From the NCBI GenBank assembly GCA_947178445.1, contig CAMWYJ010000004.1, positions 57,420 to 121,419 on the forward strand: a stretch of 64,000 nt of DNA. The letters run 5' to 3'. A program made the position numbers and the translations under genes. The notes under the pieces were generated by a model that saw nothing but the letters and a program-made list of their open reading frames with translations, was not told the DNA's origin and did not search any database. The DNA comes from an uncultured Clostridium sp. (GTDB lineage Bacteria; Bacillota; Clostridia; Lachnospirales; Lachnospiraceae). Below, one piece after another: positions 52,655 to 62,656 of this stretch; the stretch's first letter is position 1, and the number at the start of each line of letters is the position of its first letter.

Positions 52655-54202
52655 ATGGATAGAAAGGTACAAAGATACATAAGAGAGAATGATATGCTGA
52701 AAAAAGGTGATAAGCTGGTGTTGGGGGTGTCCGGGGGAGCAGATTCCGTTTGCCTTTTTATGCTGTTAAAAGACTTGCAGGAGGAATATGGATTATCTCT
52801 TTATGTCGTGCATGTGAATCATGGAATACGGACAGATGCAGCAAAGGATGCGGATTATGTGAGAAAGCTGTGTGAAGCGTATGAAGTGCCTTTCTATCTA
52901 TTTGAGGAGGATATCCCCAGACAGTCGAGAGAATGGGGAATGTCGGAGGAAGAGACGGGTAGAAAAATCCGTTACAGATGCTTTTGGCAGGTGGCACAAA
53001 AGACAGGGGCAGATAAAATTGCCACAGCGCATCATCTTGGTGACCAGGCTGAGACAGTGCTGTTTCATTTGATTCGTGGAACAGATTTATCTGGTATGGC
53101 AGGAATTCGACCGGTTACTGAGTGGGAGGATGAAACAAAGCCCACTGCAGAGGCTGAGGGAAAGAAAATAGTAATCCGACCGCTTCTTTGCGTAACAAAG
53201 GACGAAATCATGGAGTATCTTAAGAAGCAGAACATAAGCTGGCAAGAAGATATCACAAATCAGGATATCGTTTATATGCGCAATAAATTACGGAATCAAA
53301 TATTGCCACAGCTTTTTGAAATCAATGAGCGTGCAGTGGAGCATATTGCACAGTTCGCACAATGTGCGAGGGAGCAGCAGGCTTTTTTTGATAAAACAGT
53401 ACAGCGTTATCTGGCGGAATATGTGATGGAATATGGAAGGGAAAAGGATGATCAGGAACATGGAAAGGACGGGAGGAAAACGGCTTTCTATCAGAAAAAC
53501 AAAGCGGCTGCCTATATGACAAACCGGGAGCTGCTTTTGTCACAGGACCCCCTGCTTTCTAAGGCTGTTATTTATGAAATGCTTATAGGAGTATGCGGCA
53601 ACAGACAGAATCTAACAAAGAAACATGTAGCAGCTGTATATGGACTGTTAAACGGACAGAGTGGACAAAAAATTGATCTTCCATATGAAACAGAGGCAAA
53701 AATATCGTATGAAAACCTGATAATTCGGAAATGCTCAAAAGTGGATAATGAACCGGTATTCTATAAACAGCGGATTGCTATCGGTAAGGATATGAGTATA
53801 TCTTTGCCGGACGGACGGGTTCTTGTGGTAAAGTTGGTCAAAAAAGAAAATGTTTCTGAAAAAGAATGGGAAAATCTGAGAAACAAGGCAGTAAATCAAA
53901 AAAATAACTATACGAAACTATTTGATTGTGATACAATAAAAGATACGTTATACGCAAGAAAACCAGAAAAAGAAGACTATTTTATTATCAATGAGGCAGG
54001 GAACCGTAAGAAATTATCCCGTTATTTTATTGATTGTAAGATCCCGGAGGAAGTAAGGCGTGAGAGTATTGTGGTAGCAATGGATCACGAGGTTCTTTGG
54101 CTGGTGTGTGGGCGTCGATGTGAAAACCATAAGATAAAAGATAGCACAAAGCAGATTTTAGTGATAAGCTACGAAGGAGAGAACAATGGAGAATCATATT
54201 GA
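52655..54202 (+). CDS. tilS: tRNA(Ile)-lysidine synthase
   Basis: 515 residues from ATG 52655 (GGGAG upstream); the longer frame from 52559 lacks a site. The ATP-binding motif LGVSGGADSVCLF (about 24-36) and HVNHGIRTDAAKDADYV are typical, as is TAHHLGDQAETVLFHLIRGT. The C-terminal domain has a PP-motif substrate region. It converts the wobble cytidine of tRNA-Ile(CAU) to lysidine so that it reads AUA. An insert of charged residues (about 260-290) is longer than usual. It overlaps hpt by 17 bp. Confidence 0.96.
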   Translation: MDRKVQRYIRENDMLKKGDKLVLGVSGGADSVCLFMLLKDLQEEYGLSLYVVHVNHGIRTDAAKDADYVRKLCEAYEVPFYLFEEDIPRQSREWGMSEEETGRKIRYRCFWQVAQKTGADKIATAHHLGDQAETVLFHLIRGTDLSGMAGIRPVTEWEDETKPTAEAEGKKIVIRPLLCVTKDEIMEYLKKQNISWQEDITNQDIVYMRNKLRNQILPQLFEINERAVEHIAQFAQCAREQQAFFDKTVQRYLAEYVMEYGREKDDQEHGKDGRKTAFYQKNKAAAYMTNRELLLSQDPLLSKAVIYEMLIGVCGNRQNLTKKHVAAVYGLLNGQSGQKIDLPYETEAKISYENLIIRKCSKVDNEPVFYKQRIAIGKDMSISLPDGRVLVVKLVKKENVSEKEWENLRNKAVNQKNNYTKLFDCDTIKDTLYARKPEKEDYFIINEAGNRKKLSRYFIDCKIPEEVRRESIVVAMDHEVLWLVCGRRCENHKIKDSTKQILVISYEGENNGESY

Positions 54203-54707
54203 AGTACTGATCTCAGAAGAAGAGGTAGAGGAAAGGATTTGTGAACTGGCAGAGGAGATTAACAGGGACTATGCCGGGAAAGAGCTGCATTTGGTTGTAA
54301 TTCTTAAGGGAAGCGTGTTTTTTGCATGTGCACTTGCAAAACGGGTTACGGTACCGGTTACCATGGATTTCATGTCTGTATCCTCTTATGGGGACGGTAT
54401 GGTATCAGCAGGTAAGATTACGGTAAAAAAGGAACTGGATGAGGATATTACAAATAAGGATGTACTTATTGTGGAGGACATTGTTGATTCCGGCAGAACC
54501 CTGTTCCATTTAAGGAAATTATTACTGGCAAGGAATCCTAAGAGTCTTAAAATTGTTACGTTGCTTAACAAACCAGACCGCAAGACGGAAGATATTGAGA
54601 TAGACTATCATGGTTTTATCATTCCAGACAAATTTGTGGTGGGATATGGCTTAGACCATGCACAAAAGTATCGTAACCTGCCCTATATTGGTGTGGTGCA
54701 GGAGTAA
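54186..54707 (+). CDS. hpt: Hypoxanthine-guanine phosphoribosyltransferase
   Basis: 173 residues. PRPP-binding motif VLIVEDIVDSGRTL (about 95-108), FMSVSSYGDGM, and the purine-site segment HGFIIPDKFVVGYGLDHAQK. It salvages hypoxanthine and guanine to IMP and GMP. AAGGAG lies upstream, within tilS. The tilS-hpt-ftsH order is conserved in Firmicutes. Confidence 0.97.
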   Translation: MENHIEVLISEEEVEERICELAEEINRDYAGKELHLVVILKGSVFFACALAKRVTVPVTMDFMSVSSYGDGMVSAGKITVKKELDEDITNKDVLIVEDIVDSGRTLFHLRKLLLARNPKSLKIVTLLNKPDRKTEDIEIDYHGFIIPDKFVVGYGLDHAQKYRNLPYIGVVQE

Positions 54708-54723
54708 ATAAAAGGAGCATAAT

Positions 54724-56598
54724 ATGAACAAGAACATGAAAAGAAGTTTGATTTCCTATCTGGTGTTCTTTGCACTGATACTGGGTGTGCTTTACCTGAT
54801 CCAGGGTGGAAGTCAAAATGTAAACCTTGAGTACACAGAAAGCGATTTTTCTGTGGACATGGAGGAAGGAAATGTGAGGGCTGTCTATGTGCAGCAGAAT
54901 GCCGAAGTGCCGACAGGTACGGTAGAGCTTACTATGAAAAATGGAAGCCGGGTACAGTTTTATGTAACAGATGTACAGGATTTCAAGGATTTGTATAATC
55001 AGTTGGTAGAAGAAAATGAATTAGAGATAATCTTTGAGATGAGTGATGTGGTTCGCCCAGGACTGCTCGAAAAACTGCTGCCGTATTTGATCGGACTGGT
55101 TGCATTAATCATTGTTGTCATGATGATTGCCAGTATGCAGGGAGCAGGCGGTGGCGGTGGTTCCATGGCAAACTTTGGCAAGAGTAAGGCGAGAATGATT
55201 TCTGAGGCGGAGAATAAAGTCACCTTTAAGGAAGTTGCAGGTCTTACGGAAGAAAAAGAGGATTTGGAGGAGGTTGTCGATTTTCTGAAAAATCCCGGCA
55301 AATATGTCGAATTAGGAGCAAGAATTCCCAAAGGTATTCTTTTGGTGGGACCTCCGGGAACAGGTAAAACTCTGCTTGCAAAGGCGGTGGCTGGAGAGGC
55401 ACATGTACCATTTTTTACAATTTCCGGTTCTGATTTTGTGGAAATGTTTGTCGGTGTCGGTGCATCCCGTGTCAGGGATTTGTTTGCAGAGGCAAAAAAG
55501 AATAGTCCATGTATTATTTTCATTGATGAGATTGATGCGGTGGCAAGAAGAAGAGGTTCCGGTCTTGGCGGTGGACATGATGAGAGGGAGCAGACACTTA
55601 ACCAGATGCTGGTAGAGATGGATGGCTTCTCTGTGAATGAGGGAATTATTGTGATGGCGGCAACAAACCGTGTGGATATTCTCGATCCTGCGATTCTTCG
55701 TCCTGGTCGTTTTGACCGTAAGATAGCAGTTGGCAGACCGGATGTGAAAGGCAGGGAGGATATTCTTAAGATTCACACAAAGAATAAGCCGCTTAGCGAA
55801 GATGTGAATTTACATGAGATTGCAAGAACAACTGCAGGGTTTGCCGGGGCAGATCTTGAGAATCTGATGAATGAATCTGCCATTAGTGCAGCAAAGGATA
55901 ACCGCAAGTATATTGTAAAGGAAGATATCGATAAGGCATTTATTAAAGTTGGAATTGGTACGGAGCGCAAATCCCGCGTGATTCCGAAGGAGGATTTGCG
56001 GGTGACCGCTTATCATGAGTCAGGGCATGCGATTTTATTTCATTTATTAGAAGGAGTAGGACCGGTGTATACCGTGTCTATTATACCTACCGGGCAGGGA
56101 GCAGCAGGTTATACGATGCCGCTTCCGGAAAATGATAATGTCCATATTACAAGGGGAAAGATGCTTAATGATATTAAGGTGTGCCTTGGCGGAAGAATTG
56201 CAGAGGAAATGATTATGGACGATATTGCGACCGGTGCATCACAGGATATTAAGCAGGCTACAGCCGCTGCAAGAGCAATGGTGGTAAAATATGGTATGTC
56301 AGAGGAATTAGGTCTGATTAATTACGAGACAGATAATGAAGAGGAAACTTTTGTCGGTCGGGATATTGGACATCAGCGGATGCTGAGTGAGAAGACTGCG
56401 GCAAACATCGATAAAGAAGTAAAGCGGATTATTGACGAGTGTTATGCTCAGGCGAGAAAGATTTTAGAGGAGAATGTGGATGTACTGCATGCCTGTGCAA
56501 ACCGTTTGCTTGAGAAAGAGCGTATTGACAGGGCAGAGTTTGAGTCTCTTTTTGAAAAGAAAGAGGATACTCTGAAAAATCCGCTGTTTGATTTATGA
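54724..56598 (+). CDS. ftsH: ATP-dependent zinc metalloprotease FtsH
   Basis: 624 residues. Two membrane helices (about 9-26 and 118-140) flanking an outside domain, a Gly-rich linker, AAA+ domain with Walker A GPPGTGKT, Walker [14 protein letters not shown] and second-region homology [20 protein letters not shown]. Zinc motif HESGH and downstream aspartate region in the M41 protease domain. It degrades membrane and short-lived proteins. AAAAGGAG precedes the ATG. Confidence 0.98.
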   Translation: MNKNMKRSLISYLVFFALILGVLYLIQGGSQNVNLEYTESDFSVDMEEGNVRAVYVQQNAEVPTGTVELTMKNGSRVQFYVTDVQDFKDLYNQLVEENELEIIFEMSDVVRPGLLEKLLPYLIGLVALIIVVMMIASMQGAGGGGGSMANFGKSKARMISEAENKVTFKEVAGLTEEKEDLEEVVDFLKNPGKYVELGARIPKGILLVGPPGTGKTLLAKAVAGEAHVPFFTISGSDFVEMFVGVGASRVRDLFAEAKKNSPCIIFIDEIDAVARRRGSGLGGGHDEREQTLNQMLVEMDGFSVNEGIIVMAATNRVDILDPAILRPGRFDRKIAVGRPDVKGREDILKIHTKNKPLSEDVNLHEIARTTAGFAGADLENLMNESAISAAKDNRKYIVKEDIDKAFIKVGIGTERKSRVIPKEDLRVTAYHESGHAILFHLLEGVGPVYTVSIIPTGQGAAGYTMPLPENDNVHITRGKMLNDIKVCLGGRIAEEMIMDDIATGASQDIKQATAAARAMVVKYGMSEELGLINYETDNEEETFVGRDIGHQRMLSEKTAANIDKEVKRIIDECYAQARKILEENVDVLHACANRLLEKERIDRAEFESLFEKKEDTLKNPLFDL

Positions 56599-56732
56599 TA
56601 TGGTTGTGAATATTGAACCGCATTCCATGTAAAAATTAAGCAAATTGAACAAAACAGGGTATTTTTGATTAAAAATGAAAATGGGTTGTTGTATAAATGC
56701 ACAAAAGAAAGTGAAAATTAATAAATTGTTTG

Positions 56733-56762
56733 TGAACACTTTCAAGGCAAAATGGGTATAAT
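56733..56762 (+). promoter_or_regulatory. Candidate promoter of a short transcript
   Basis: A perfect TATAAT at 56757-56762 with GTGAAC 18 bp upstream (56733-56738). The -35 box is weak. A terminator follows about 80 bp further on with no gene between, so a small RNA of about 100 bases is possible. Confidence 0.4.
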
Positions 56763-56840
56763 AATACTTGTAACCCCCCCAATACATTATATAGTTTTTT
56801 TGCTACACCCCATAAGTAACAAAAAAATACCTTCTCCAGA

Positions 56841-56871
56841 AAAGGACAGTCGATCGGTGGCTGTCCTTTTT
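56841..56871 (+). terminator. Terminator in the ftsH-GH13 gap
   Basis: AAAGGACAG (56841-56849) pairs exactly with CTGTCCTTT (56861-56869), 11-base loop, T-run partly within the stem. It lies 243 bp after ftsH, rather far for its own terminator, so it may end a separate small transcript. The rest of the 435-bp gap holds a C7 run near 56775, T7 and A7 runs, and no gene. Confidence 0.8.
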
Positions 56872-56964
56872 ACTTTGGCAGCAGTACACAGGGTAAACTG
56901 GTTATATTGATAGGTGATGAGTGGTGAAGTGTTACTTACTTTGAATGGTTCCTGTGTAAAAACG

Positions 56965-56993
56965 TTGCGATATTGAGTGAATTAGGGTAAAAT
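56965..56993 (+). promoter_or_regulatory. Promoter for the GH13 gene
   Basis: TTGCGA (56965-56970) and TAAAAT (56988-56993) with 17 bp between, 40 bp before ATG 57034. Confidence 0.6.
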
Positions 56994-57033
56994 AAACAGT
57001 AGTTGTAAATACATAGCAGTGGAGGATGGGTTC

Positions 57034-59139
57034 ATGAGTTTTATGTTTCAGAAGTTTACGCATGCGCAGAAGGTGCAGGCATATGTATTTAATAATAAGC
57101 CGGCAATCAGGACGGATGTGTTATTTAGTGATGGAACGAGACAGTATAGGGAGCCAGCGGAGCCGATGCCTGGAGACATTGTTACAGTGAAGTTCCGGAC
57201 GGCAGCGTCAAATGTGGATCATGTGTATGTGATTTGTGACGGTAACCGGATAGAGATGAAGGTGACAGAGCGCGGAGAAGGTTTTGATTACTTTACGGCT
57301 GCTCTTCCGGAATTTCATAAGAGTAAGGTAGAATATTATTTTGAAATCGTAGCAGGTAATGCAACCTGTTATTATAATAAAATTGGTGTGCAGATGGAGA
57401 ATAACCCGACCTATAATTTCAGTATAATGCCAGGGTTTACAACGCCTGAATGGGCAAAGGGTGCGGTATTTTACCAGATTTTTGTGGATCGGTTCTGTAA
57501 TGGTGATATCAGTAATGATGTGCTGGATGGTGAGTATTTTTATATTGGAGATGCCACAAAGCAGGTAAAAGACTGGAATCAGTATCCGGAGGCAATGGAT
57601 ATCCGGAATTTTTATGGCGGTGATTTACAGGGCGTTATGAACAAATTAGATTATCTGCAGGATTTGGGTGTAGAGGTTATCTATCTGAATCCAATCTTCG
57701 TGTCGCCATCTAACCATAAGTATGACATTCAGGATTATGATTATGTAGATCCGCACTATGGAAAGATTGTCAAGGATGATGGTGAGTGTTTAAAGGATGG
57801 AGACTGTATCAATAAGAACTCTACCCGTTATGTGAACCGCGTGACAAATAAGGAGAATCTTGAGGCGAGTAATGAATTGTTCTGCCGTCTGGTGGAAGAG
57901 ATTCACCGCCGTGGGATGAGGATTATATTAGATGGTGTATTTAATCATTGTGGATCCTTTAATAAATGGCTGGATCGGGAGTGTCTTTATGAGAACCAGC
58001 CAGGATACGAACCGGGTGCATATCCGTCTGCGGACAGTCCATACCGGAGCTTTTTCAAGTTTTATGATGAGAATGCGTGGCCATATAATGCAAGTTATGA
58101 TGGCTGGTGGGGACATGATACACTGCCAAAACTTAATTATGAGGATTCCAAGGAACTTTATGAATATATTCTGCGCATTGCAAAAAAATGGGTTTCTCCG
58201 CCGTTTAATGTGGATGGCTGGAGATTGGATGTGGCTGCGGATCTTGGACATTCTGAGGAGTTTAACCATCGGTTTTGGAGAGATTTCAGACGTGTAGTAA
58301 AGGAGGCCAATCCCGATGCCATTATTTTGGCAGAGCATTATGGCGATCCATATAATTGGCTGCAGGGGGACCAATGGGATACGGTTATGAATTATGATGC
58401 TTTTATGGAGCCGATCACCTGGTTTTTAACCGGTGTGGAAAAACATTCTGATGAATTTCGTGGGGATTTGCTTGGCAATCCGGATGCATTTATCGGCTCA
58501 ATGCGTCATCACATGAGCCGCTTCCACCAACAGTCATTAGAAGTCTCTATGAATGAGCTTTCAAACCATGACCATTCAAGATTTTTGACACGCACAAACC
58601 GCCGGGTAGGAAGAATACACACAATGGGAGCAATGGCAGCAAATGAAAATGTTAATAAGGGTGTATTTCGTGAGGCTGTTGTGTTTCAGATGACATGGCC
58701 GGGTGCGCCGACCATTTATTATGGCGATGAAGCTGGTGTTTGTGGCTGGACGGATCCGGATAACCGAAGAACCTATCCATGGCATAATGAGGATAAGGAA
58801 TTGATTTTGTTTCATCGTGATATTATTCGTATTCACAAGGAAAATGAAGTATTGAAGCGTGGATCTGTTCTGTTCTTGCACGGCTCGCATAAGCTGGTTG
58901 CCTATGGACGTTTCGACCGGAAAGATAAGATTGTGGTAGTATTAAATAATAATTATGAGGAAGCAGAGGTTCTGTTAGACGTGGACCGCTTAGGAATCTG
59001 TGATGGAAATGTAATGAGGCAGCTTATACTGACGACAGAGGATTCGTATATTTTAGAGCCTAAAACTTATACGGTAGAGAATAACCAGTTATTCCTGACG
59101 ATGCCAAAGATTTCGGCGATGATATTGAAGGCAGAGTAA
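57034..59139 (+). CDS. GH13 alpha-amylase-family enzyme (neopullulanase-like)
   Basis: 701 residues from ATG 57034 (GGAGG eight bases upstream). An N-terminal beta-sandwich (about 1-130) is followed by the catalytic barrel with conserved regions DGVFNH, GWRLDVAAD (nucleophile D399), LAEHYGD (acid E434) and LSNHDHSRF (D513). A C-terminal beta domain closes it. There is no signal peptide, so it acts inside the cell, probably on maltodextrins, cyclodextrin-like or glycogen-derived glucans. The N-terminal domain and motif set fit the neopullulanase/cyclomaltodextrinase group. It works in the same pathway area as glgCD. Confidence 0.92.
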   Translation: MSFMFQKFTHAQKVQAYVFNNKPAIRTDVLFSDGTRQYREPAEPMPGDIVTVKFRTAASNVDHVYVICDGNRIEMKVTERGEGFDYFTAALPEFHKSKVEYYFEIVAGNATCYYNKIGVQMENNPTYNFSIMPGFTTPEWAKGAVFYQIFVDRFCNGDISNDVLDGEYFYIGDATKQVKDWNQYPEAMDIRNFYGGDLQGVMNKLDYLQDLGVEVIYLNPIFVSPSNHKYDIQDYDYVDPHYGKIVKDDGECLKDGDCINKNSTRYVNRVTNKENLEASNELFCRLVEEIHRRGMRIILDGVFNHCGSFNKWLDRECLYENQPGYEPGAYPSADSPYRSFFKFYDENAWPYNASYDGWWGHDTLPKLNYEDSKELYEYILRIAKKWVSPPFNVDGWRLDVAADLGHSEEFNHRFWRDFRRVVKEANPDAIILAEHYGDPYNWLQGDQWDTVMNYDAFMEPITWFLTGVEKHSDEFRGDLLGNPDAFIGSMRHHMSRFHQQSLEVSMNELSNHDHSRFLTRTNRRVGRIHTMGAMAANENVNKGVFREAVVFQMTWPGAPTIYYGDEAGVCGWTDPDNRRTYPWHNEDKELILFHRDIIRIHKENEVLKRGSVLFLHGSHKLVAYGRFDRKDKIVVVLNNNYEEAEVLLDVDRLGICDGNVMRQLILTTEDSYILEPKTYTVENNQLFLTMPKISAMILKAE

Positions 59140-59172
59140 GTCACAGAGTATCTGCAATCACTCTTTTGATAC

Positions 59173-59201
59173 TTGCATTTTGAAAGAGGTTTTGTTATAA
59201 T
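59173..59201 (+). promoter_or_regulatory. Promoter for the tRNA-Tyr/tRNA-Leu pair
   Basis: TTGCAT (59173-59178) and a perfect TATAAT (59196-59201) with a 17-bp spacer, 41 bp before tRNA-Tyr. Confidence 0.75.
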
Positions 59202-59242
59202 ACGTAATTGTTGGTGCAAAGTGTCTGCTTTGCATTGTGCAT

Positions 59243-59324
59243 GGATGGATTCCCGAGTGGCCAAAGGGGACAGACTGTAAATCTGCTGCATATTGCTTCG
59301 GTGGTTCGAATCCACCTCCATCCA
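59243..59324 (+). tRNA. tRNA-Tyr, anticodon GTA
   Basis: 82 bases. Acceptor GGATGGA/TCCATCC, anticodon stem CAGA/TCTG with loop CTGTAAA, a class II long variable arm, and T-arm GTGGTTCGAATCCAC. Discriminator A; no encoded CCA. Confidence 0.95.
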
Positions 59325-59422
59325 TTTCGTGTTAGCCTATGGTTTGTTGTAAGACGTAGCCGGACGGTCAGACGTATGCTCCGATGGGAGACAGTCGTAA
59401 CACGAAATTCTCAATAAGAGAT

Positions 59423-59509
59423 GCCGGCGTGGCGGAACTGGCAGACGCACAGGACTTAAAATCCTGCGGGACTTATACTCCCGTACCGGTTCGATTCCGG
59501 TCGCCGGCA
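59423..59509 (+). tRNA. tRNA-Leu, anticodon TAA
   Basis: 87 bases. Acceptor GCCGGCG/CGCCGGC, anticodon stem CAGGA/TCCTG with loop CTTAAAA, long variable arm, T-arm CCGGTTCGATTCCGG. Discriminator A. An integrase gene begins 85 bp downstream on the other strand, so its 3' end is a likely integration site. Confidence 0.95.
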
Positions 59510-59524
59510 TTATTATTTTGATAG

Positions 59525-59557
59525 GCAAATCCTTGTTTATGAGGGTTTGCTTTCTTT
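59525..59557 (+). terminator. Terminator after tRNA-Leu(TAA)
   Basis: GCAAATCC (59525-59532) pairs with GGGTTTGC (59543-59550) with one wobble, 10-base loop, followed by a long T-rich run. Confidence 0.82.
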
Positions 59558-59574
59558 TTTTGTTTTGAAAAGTG

Positions 59575-59629
59575 TTGAACACCTTTTGAACACCTTACTT
59601 GGATTTTGCCCCTAGCCCTAGGTGTTCAA
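59575..59629. repeat. Two direct copies and one inverted copy of TTGAACACC
   Basis: TTGAACACC at 59575-59583 and 59586-59594 (11-bp period) and its complement GGTGTTCAA at 59621-59629, at and inside the end of the integrase gene. Such clustered 9-mers next to an integrase are candidates for arm-type binding sites. Confidence 0.5.
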
Positions 59630-60884
59630 ATGCTTTCATGCGGTCATTGTCCTTGTCTACATTGCGTAAGTAGTGCAGGGTAGTAGAAATATCACTATGC
59701 CCCATAAGCTTACTGATTGTAGCAAGATTTTTACCATCATAGGCAGTAGAGGCACAATAGAAGCGTATTTTGTGGGAAGAGCGATATTTGATACCACATT
59801 CCTCACAATACTTCTTTAAACGTCTGTTAAAGCGGTCAGTAGACATGAGCTTTCCATCTGGTTCAAACAGGTATTCACCAGTGGGATTCAGTTTTCTGGC
59901 TTTCTCAAGAATCTTGATAGCTTCATCTGTTAGGTATTCCTTCCGATAGCCTCTGGAAGTACCGCCTTTCATCTGATTGGAGATAACTACCTTGCGGCTG
60001 GCAAAGGACAAATCATCATTTAGCTCATTATCCAGTAAAGCCTGTGTATGCAGATAAATGCTTCTTTCCGTCCAGTTAATATCTTCCCAGCGGAGAGCCT
60101 TCATTTCCCCTATGCGGATGAAAAGATAGAAAAACAGTTGTATTGCCAACGCATAGGGGTCATTCTCTATTTCCTGTAAATAGGTCAGCAGGGTAATAGC
60201 ATCCTGTTCCGTAAATACATTGTCAACCTGTTCCTCTACTGGCTTATAGGAGAAAGATTTAAAATTCACCTCTAATAAAGGGTTGTGTTTGATAATTCCT
60301 TCCTCAATAGCCCATGTAAAGATACCATTTAAAACGGAACGTCCACCGCTGATACGTTTATAGGTAAAACTCCTGTCCTTTGTTATCTTGCGGAAAAAGC
60401 GGATAAGGTCAACAGGACGTATCTCTGTGATTGGCATTTCTGCAAGGGTACTGTTTTCAAAGAATTTTTTCCAGTCATAAGTATTTTCTTTGATGGTTTT
60501 GTTCTTTGCAGAGCAATAATCACGTCTGAAAATCAGCCACTTCTTATAGGCTTCCCTTAATGTGATACTCTGGCGGTCGTTTTTTCCACACTGCTCCAGA
60601 TAGTAATTGACTAAATAATTTTCAAGGTTCTCTTTACTCTTTCTCTTAACTGCCTTTCGTTTGTTCGGCTTTGTTTCATCTCTTAGATAGGTTCGCCAAG
60701 CCTGTTCTGATTGAGAGTAATAAATTTCATAAGGATGGTTCTCAAGTACCTTTATAACAAAATCGTATGCAATTTGATTCATTGTTTTATCTGTATTGAG
60801 AACTTCGTCTAAATTGATAGTATCGCATGATAGAATATAATGCAATACCTTTGTAATAATATCTGGTTGATTTGTTTTATCCAT
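59595..60884 (-). CDS. int: Tyrosine recombinase/integrase
   Basis: 429 residues from ATG 60884 (TAGGGG eight bases upstream). An N-terminal SAM-like DNA-binding domain (about 90-200) precedes the catalytic domain with Arg in FIRIGEMKALRWEDI, HKIR and GHSDISTTLHYL, where the last Tyr is the nucleophile. It integrates and excises a mobile element. Its 3' end faces tRNA-Leu(TAA) 85 bp away, the usual layout for an element inserted at that tRNA. Confidence 0.93.
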   Translation of the reverse strand: MDKTNQPDIITKVLHYILSCDTINLDEVLNTDKTMNQIAYDFVIKVLENHPYEIYYSQSEQAWRTYLRDETKPNKRKAVKRKSKENLENYLVNYYLEQCGKNDRQSITLREAYKKWLIFRRDYCSAKNKTIKENTYDWKKFFENSTLAEMPITEIRPVDLIRFFRKITKDRSFTYKRISGGRSVLNGIFTWAIEEGIIKHNPLLEVNFKSFSYKPVEEQVDNVFTEQDAITLLTYLQEIENDPYALAIQLFFYLFIRIGEMKALRWEDINWTERSIYLHTQALLDNELNDDLSFASRKVVISNQMKGGTSRGYRKEYLTDEAIKILEKARKLNPTGEYLFEPDGKLMSTDRFNRRLKKYCEECGIKYRSSHKIRFYCASTAYDGKNLATISKLMGHSDISTTLHYLRNVDKDNDRMKAFEHLGLGAKSK

Positions 60885-61812
60885 AACTATTACCCCTAAC
60901 AATGTATTTCAGAAGGTTTCTGATAGAGGTAATAGAAGATTTCTGGTATTTTGAAACACCTTTTACATGCCTGAAAAGTTGTCCCCCAGACAGCGTTTTT
61001 ATGGGGATGAGTAATAGTGGTATTCTTTTAAGTGTATAGGGGGTTTTTATATTTTTAAAATATGGATACCCGAAACTAATTTATAGCCTTTTAATTCTAA
61101 AATAAGGATACCAAAAACTAATTTATGAACTTATATTTCTAATTTTATAGGATGTATTTCTAAATTTGTTTAGGATAAATCTAAATGGGATTTTTAGAAA
61201 AATAATTTTGGCTAATCGGGTGTGGATGAAATAGAGATATCATAACAAATGTATATTTTTGAGGATTGATAAAGAAAAAAAGCAGAAGTCAAACATTTTT
61301 CTCAAACAAAATCAGACAGATTGGGTAATTGACTGCTTAATTTTTTGAAAAATTTATGGATTTAGTGGAAAAAAATCAAGAAAAAATGAGGAATATAACA
61401 AATGTTGTAAAATCCATACATTTTTTTCAAACATCTGTTGGAATGCTACTCAAACATTTAAGAGGGAATATATTGGCATGTATTTTAGTGAATTACGAAT
61501 ATTTGTAATTTGGCTGTCGCCTAATTTAACAATTATTAACAAAGTTTTGATATTTTAAAAAATTTCTCCAACTTTTCATCCCTTGAAAATTGTTACCAAT
61601 AAACAAAAACAGAAGATGGGTATATATCACTTTCCGTTCTAATAGACAAAAGAGTGTCAGGGGAAGGGGAAAACGCTTTTGACCCAATAGACAAAAATGG
61701 ACTAAAAGGAATAAATAAGGGCTTTCCCCAGAACAATTTCCATCATTAAAAACACCTTGATTTTTTAAAGTCTAAGTGTAAAATGTGGAAAAACGAAAGG
61801 AGATGCAAAGCT
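60885..61812. other. Long AT-rich non-coding stretch of the element
   Basis: About 930 bp with no credible gene on either strand. It contains a pair of 21-bp repeats near 61064, repeated TCAAACA motifs (near 61289, 61303, 61430 and 61452), and many short A and T runs. It lies directly behind the integrase, where attachment, excision or replication sites of an element would be expected. No hairpin with a T-run is seen. Confidence 0.5.
61064..61126 (+). repeat. Pair of 21-bp direct repeats, 42 bp apart
   Basis: Copies at 61064-61084 and 61106-61126 (GGATACCCGAAACTAATTTA and GGATACCAAAAACTAATTTA, plus T) agree at 19 of 21 positions. The period of 42 bp is four helical turns. Confidence 0.6.
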
Positions 61813-62547
61813 ATGAATTATGAAAAGCAAAAAGAGAGCAAATTTAACCATTACATTGTCTGTGACGGTGAGCCAGTTGTTTTGATGGGGGTAAATAAAA
61901 CCTTATCGGAAGAAGGCATCAGATTACTTGCAAAATCGCCAATGCTTGTTTATCCAGACGGATATTTGGATACCTATTTTAAATTGAGCGGAAAAAACAG
62001 GGGAATTGTTAATGCAGTATATGAAAAAATGATGGATTCAAAATCCTGCATAAATTATTGGGATGCCGTTACGGATTTTATTTTTGCCTGTTATGGTCAG
62101 ACCTTGTATGATATTTCATGTGATTTGGCTGGGTATACTACTTACGGGGAACAGGCTGAAAGAAAATTGATATATGACAGGTTAGATAAGCTAAAGAAAG
62201 TAAAAGGAAAACCCAGAAAGGAAACTTTAGATACCATACGGGAAGTCTGTGCCTATTACCTGCTGACGGATGATATTGTAAAAACGGGTACAGGAATGAT
62301 GTATTTTGTCTCTGATTCTGTTTCCAGAGAAGAAATTAATGAAAAATATACTTTGGAAACCATCCGGGAGGTCTGGAGCAGAGATGCAGATAAGAAGTTA
62401 AAGGATGTGATTTTAGAATTGATGGAACTGGAAGAGGAGCAGTTGCGGGAAGTGCCAGTAAAAGTTGCATACCACACAAATAAGCTGGATGCAAAGGCAC
62501 AGGAACATATCATGTTATTCATGGAGGAATTGTATCAGAATCAGTAG
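61813..62547 (+). CDS. Unrecognised element-borne protein
   Basis: 244 residues from ATG 61813, with AAAGGAGATG upstream. It is soluble, helical and charged, rich in Lys and Glu, with no signal peptide. The first 60 residues contain short beta-like stretches (HYIVCDGEPVVLMGVNKTLS); the rest is helical. It has no motif I know. It lies between the integrase and the XRE regulator, so it is probably element cargo or a mobilisation or regulatory accessory protein. Confidence 0.65.
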   Translation: MNYEKQKESKFNHYIVCDGEPVVLMGVNKTLSEEGIRLLAKSPMLVYPDGYLDTYFKLSGKNRGIVNAVYEKMMDSKSCINYWDAVTDFIFACYGQTLYDISCDLAGYTTYGEQAERKLIYDRLDKLKKVKGKPRKETLDTIREVCAYYLLTDDIVKTGTGMMYFVSDSVSREEINEKYTLETIREVWSRDADKKLKDVILELMELEEEQLREVPVKVAYHTNKLDAKAQEHIMLFMEELYQNQ

Positions 62548-62564
62548 CTATTTGCTAGAAAAAG

Positions 62565-62624
62565 AAATTTTCCGGCTTTTTAACGAACTTTTTTATTCGT
62601 ATTAGAGCTGGAAAATTTTATTTG
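62565..62624. terminator. Terminator between convergent genes
   Basis: AAATTTTCCGGCT (62565-62577) pairs with AGCTGGAAAATTT (62606-62618) with one wobble; an inner ACGAA/TTCGT pairing lies in the loop. T-rich on both sides, between the plus-strand gene and the minus-strand regulator. Confidence 0.7.
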
Positions 62625-62656
62625 GTATTATTTAGACGTTGGAAAAAACACAACCA

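Noticed and set aside
59337..59582. 81-residue reverse frame across tRNA-Leu(TAA)
   Set aside because: It is read from tRNA sequence and has no ribosome site.
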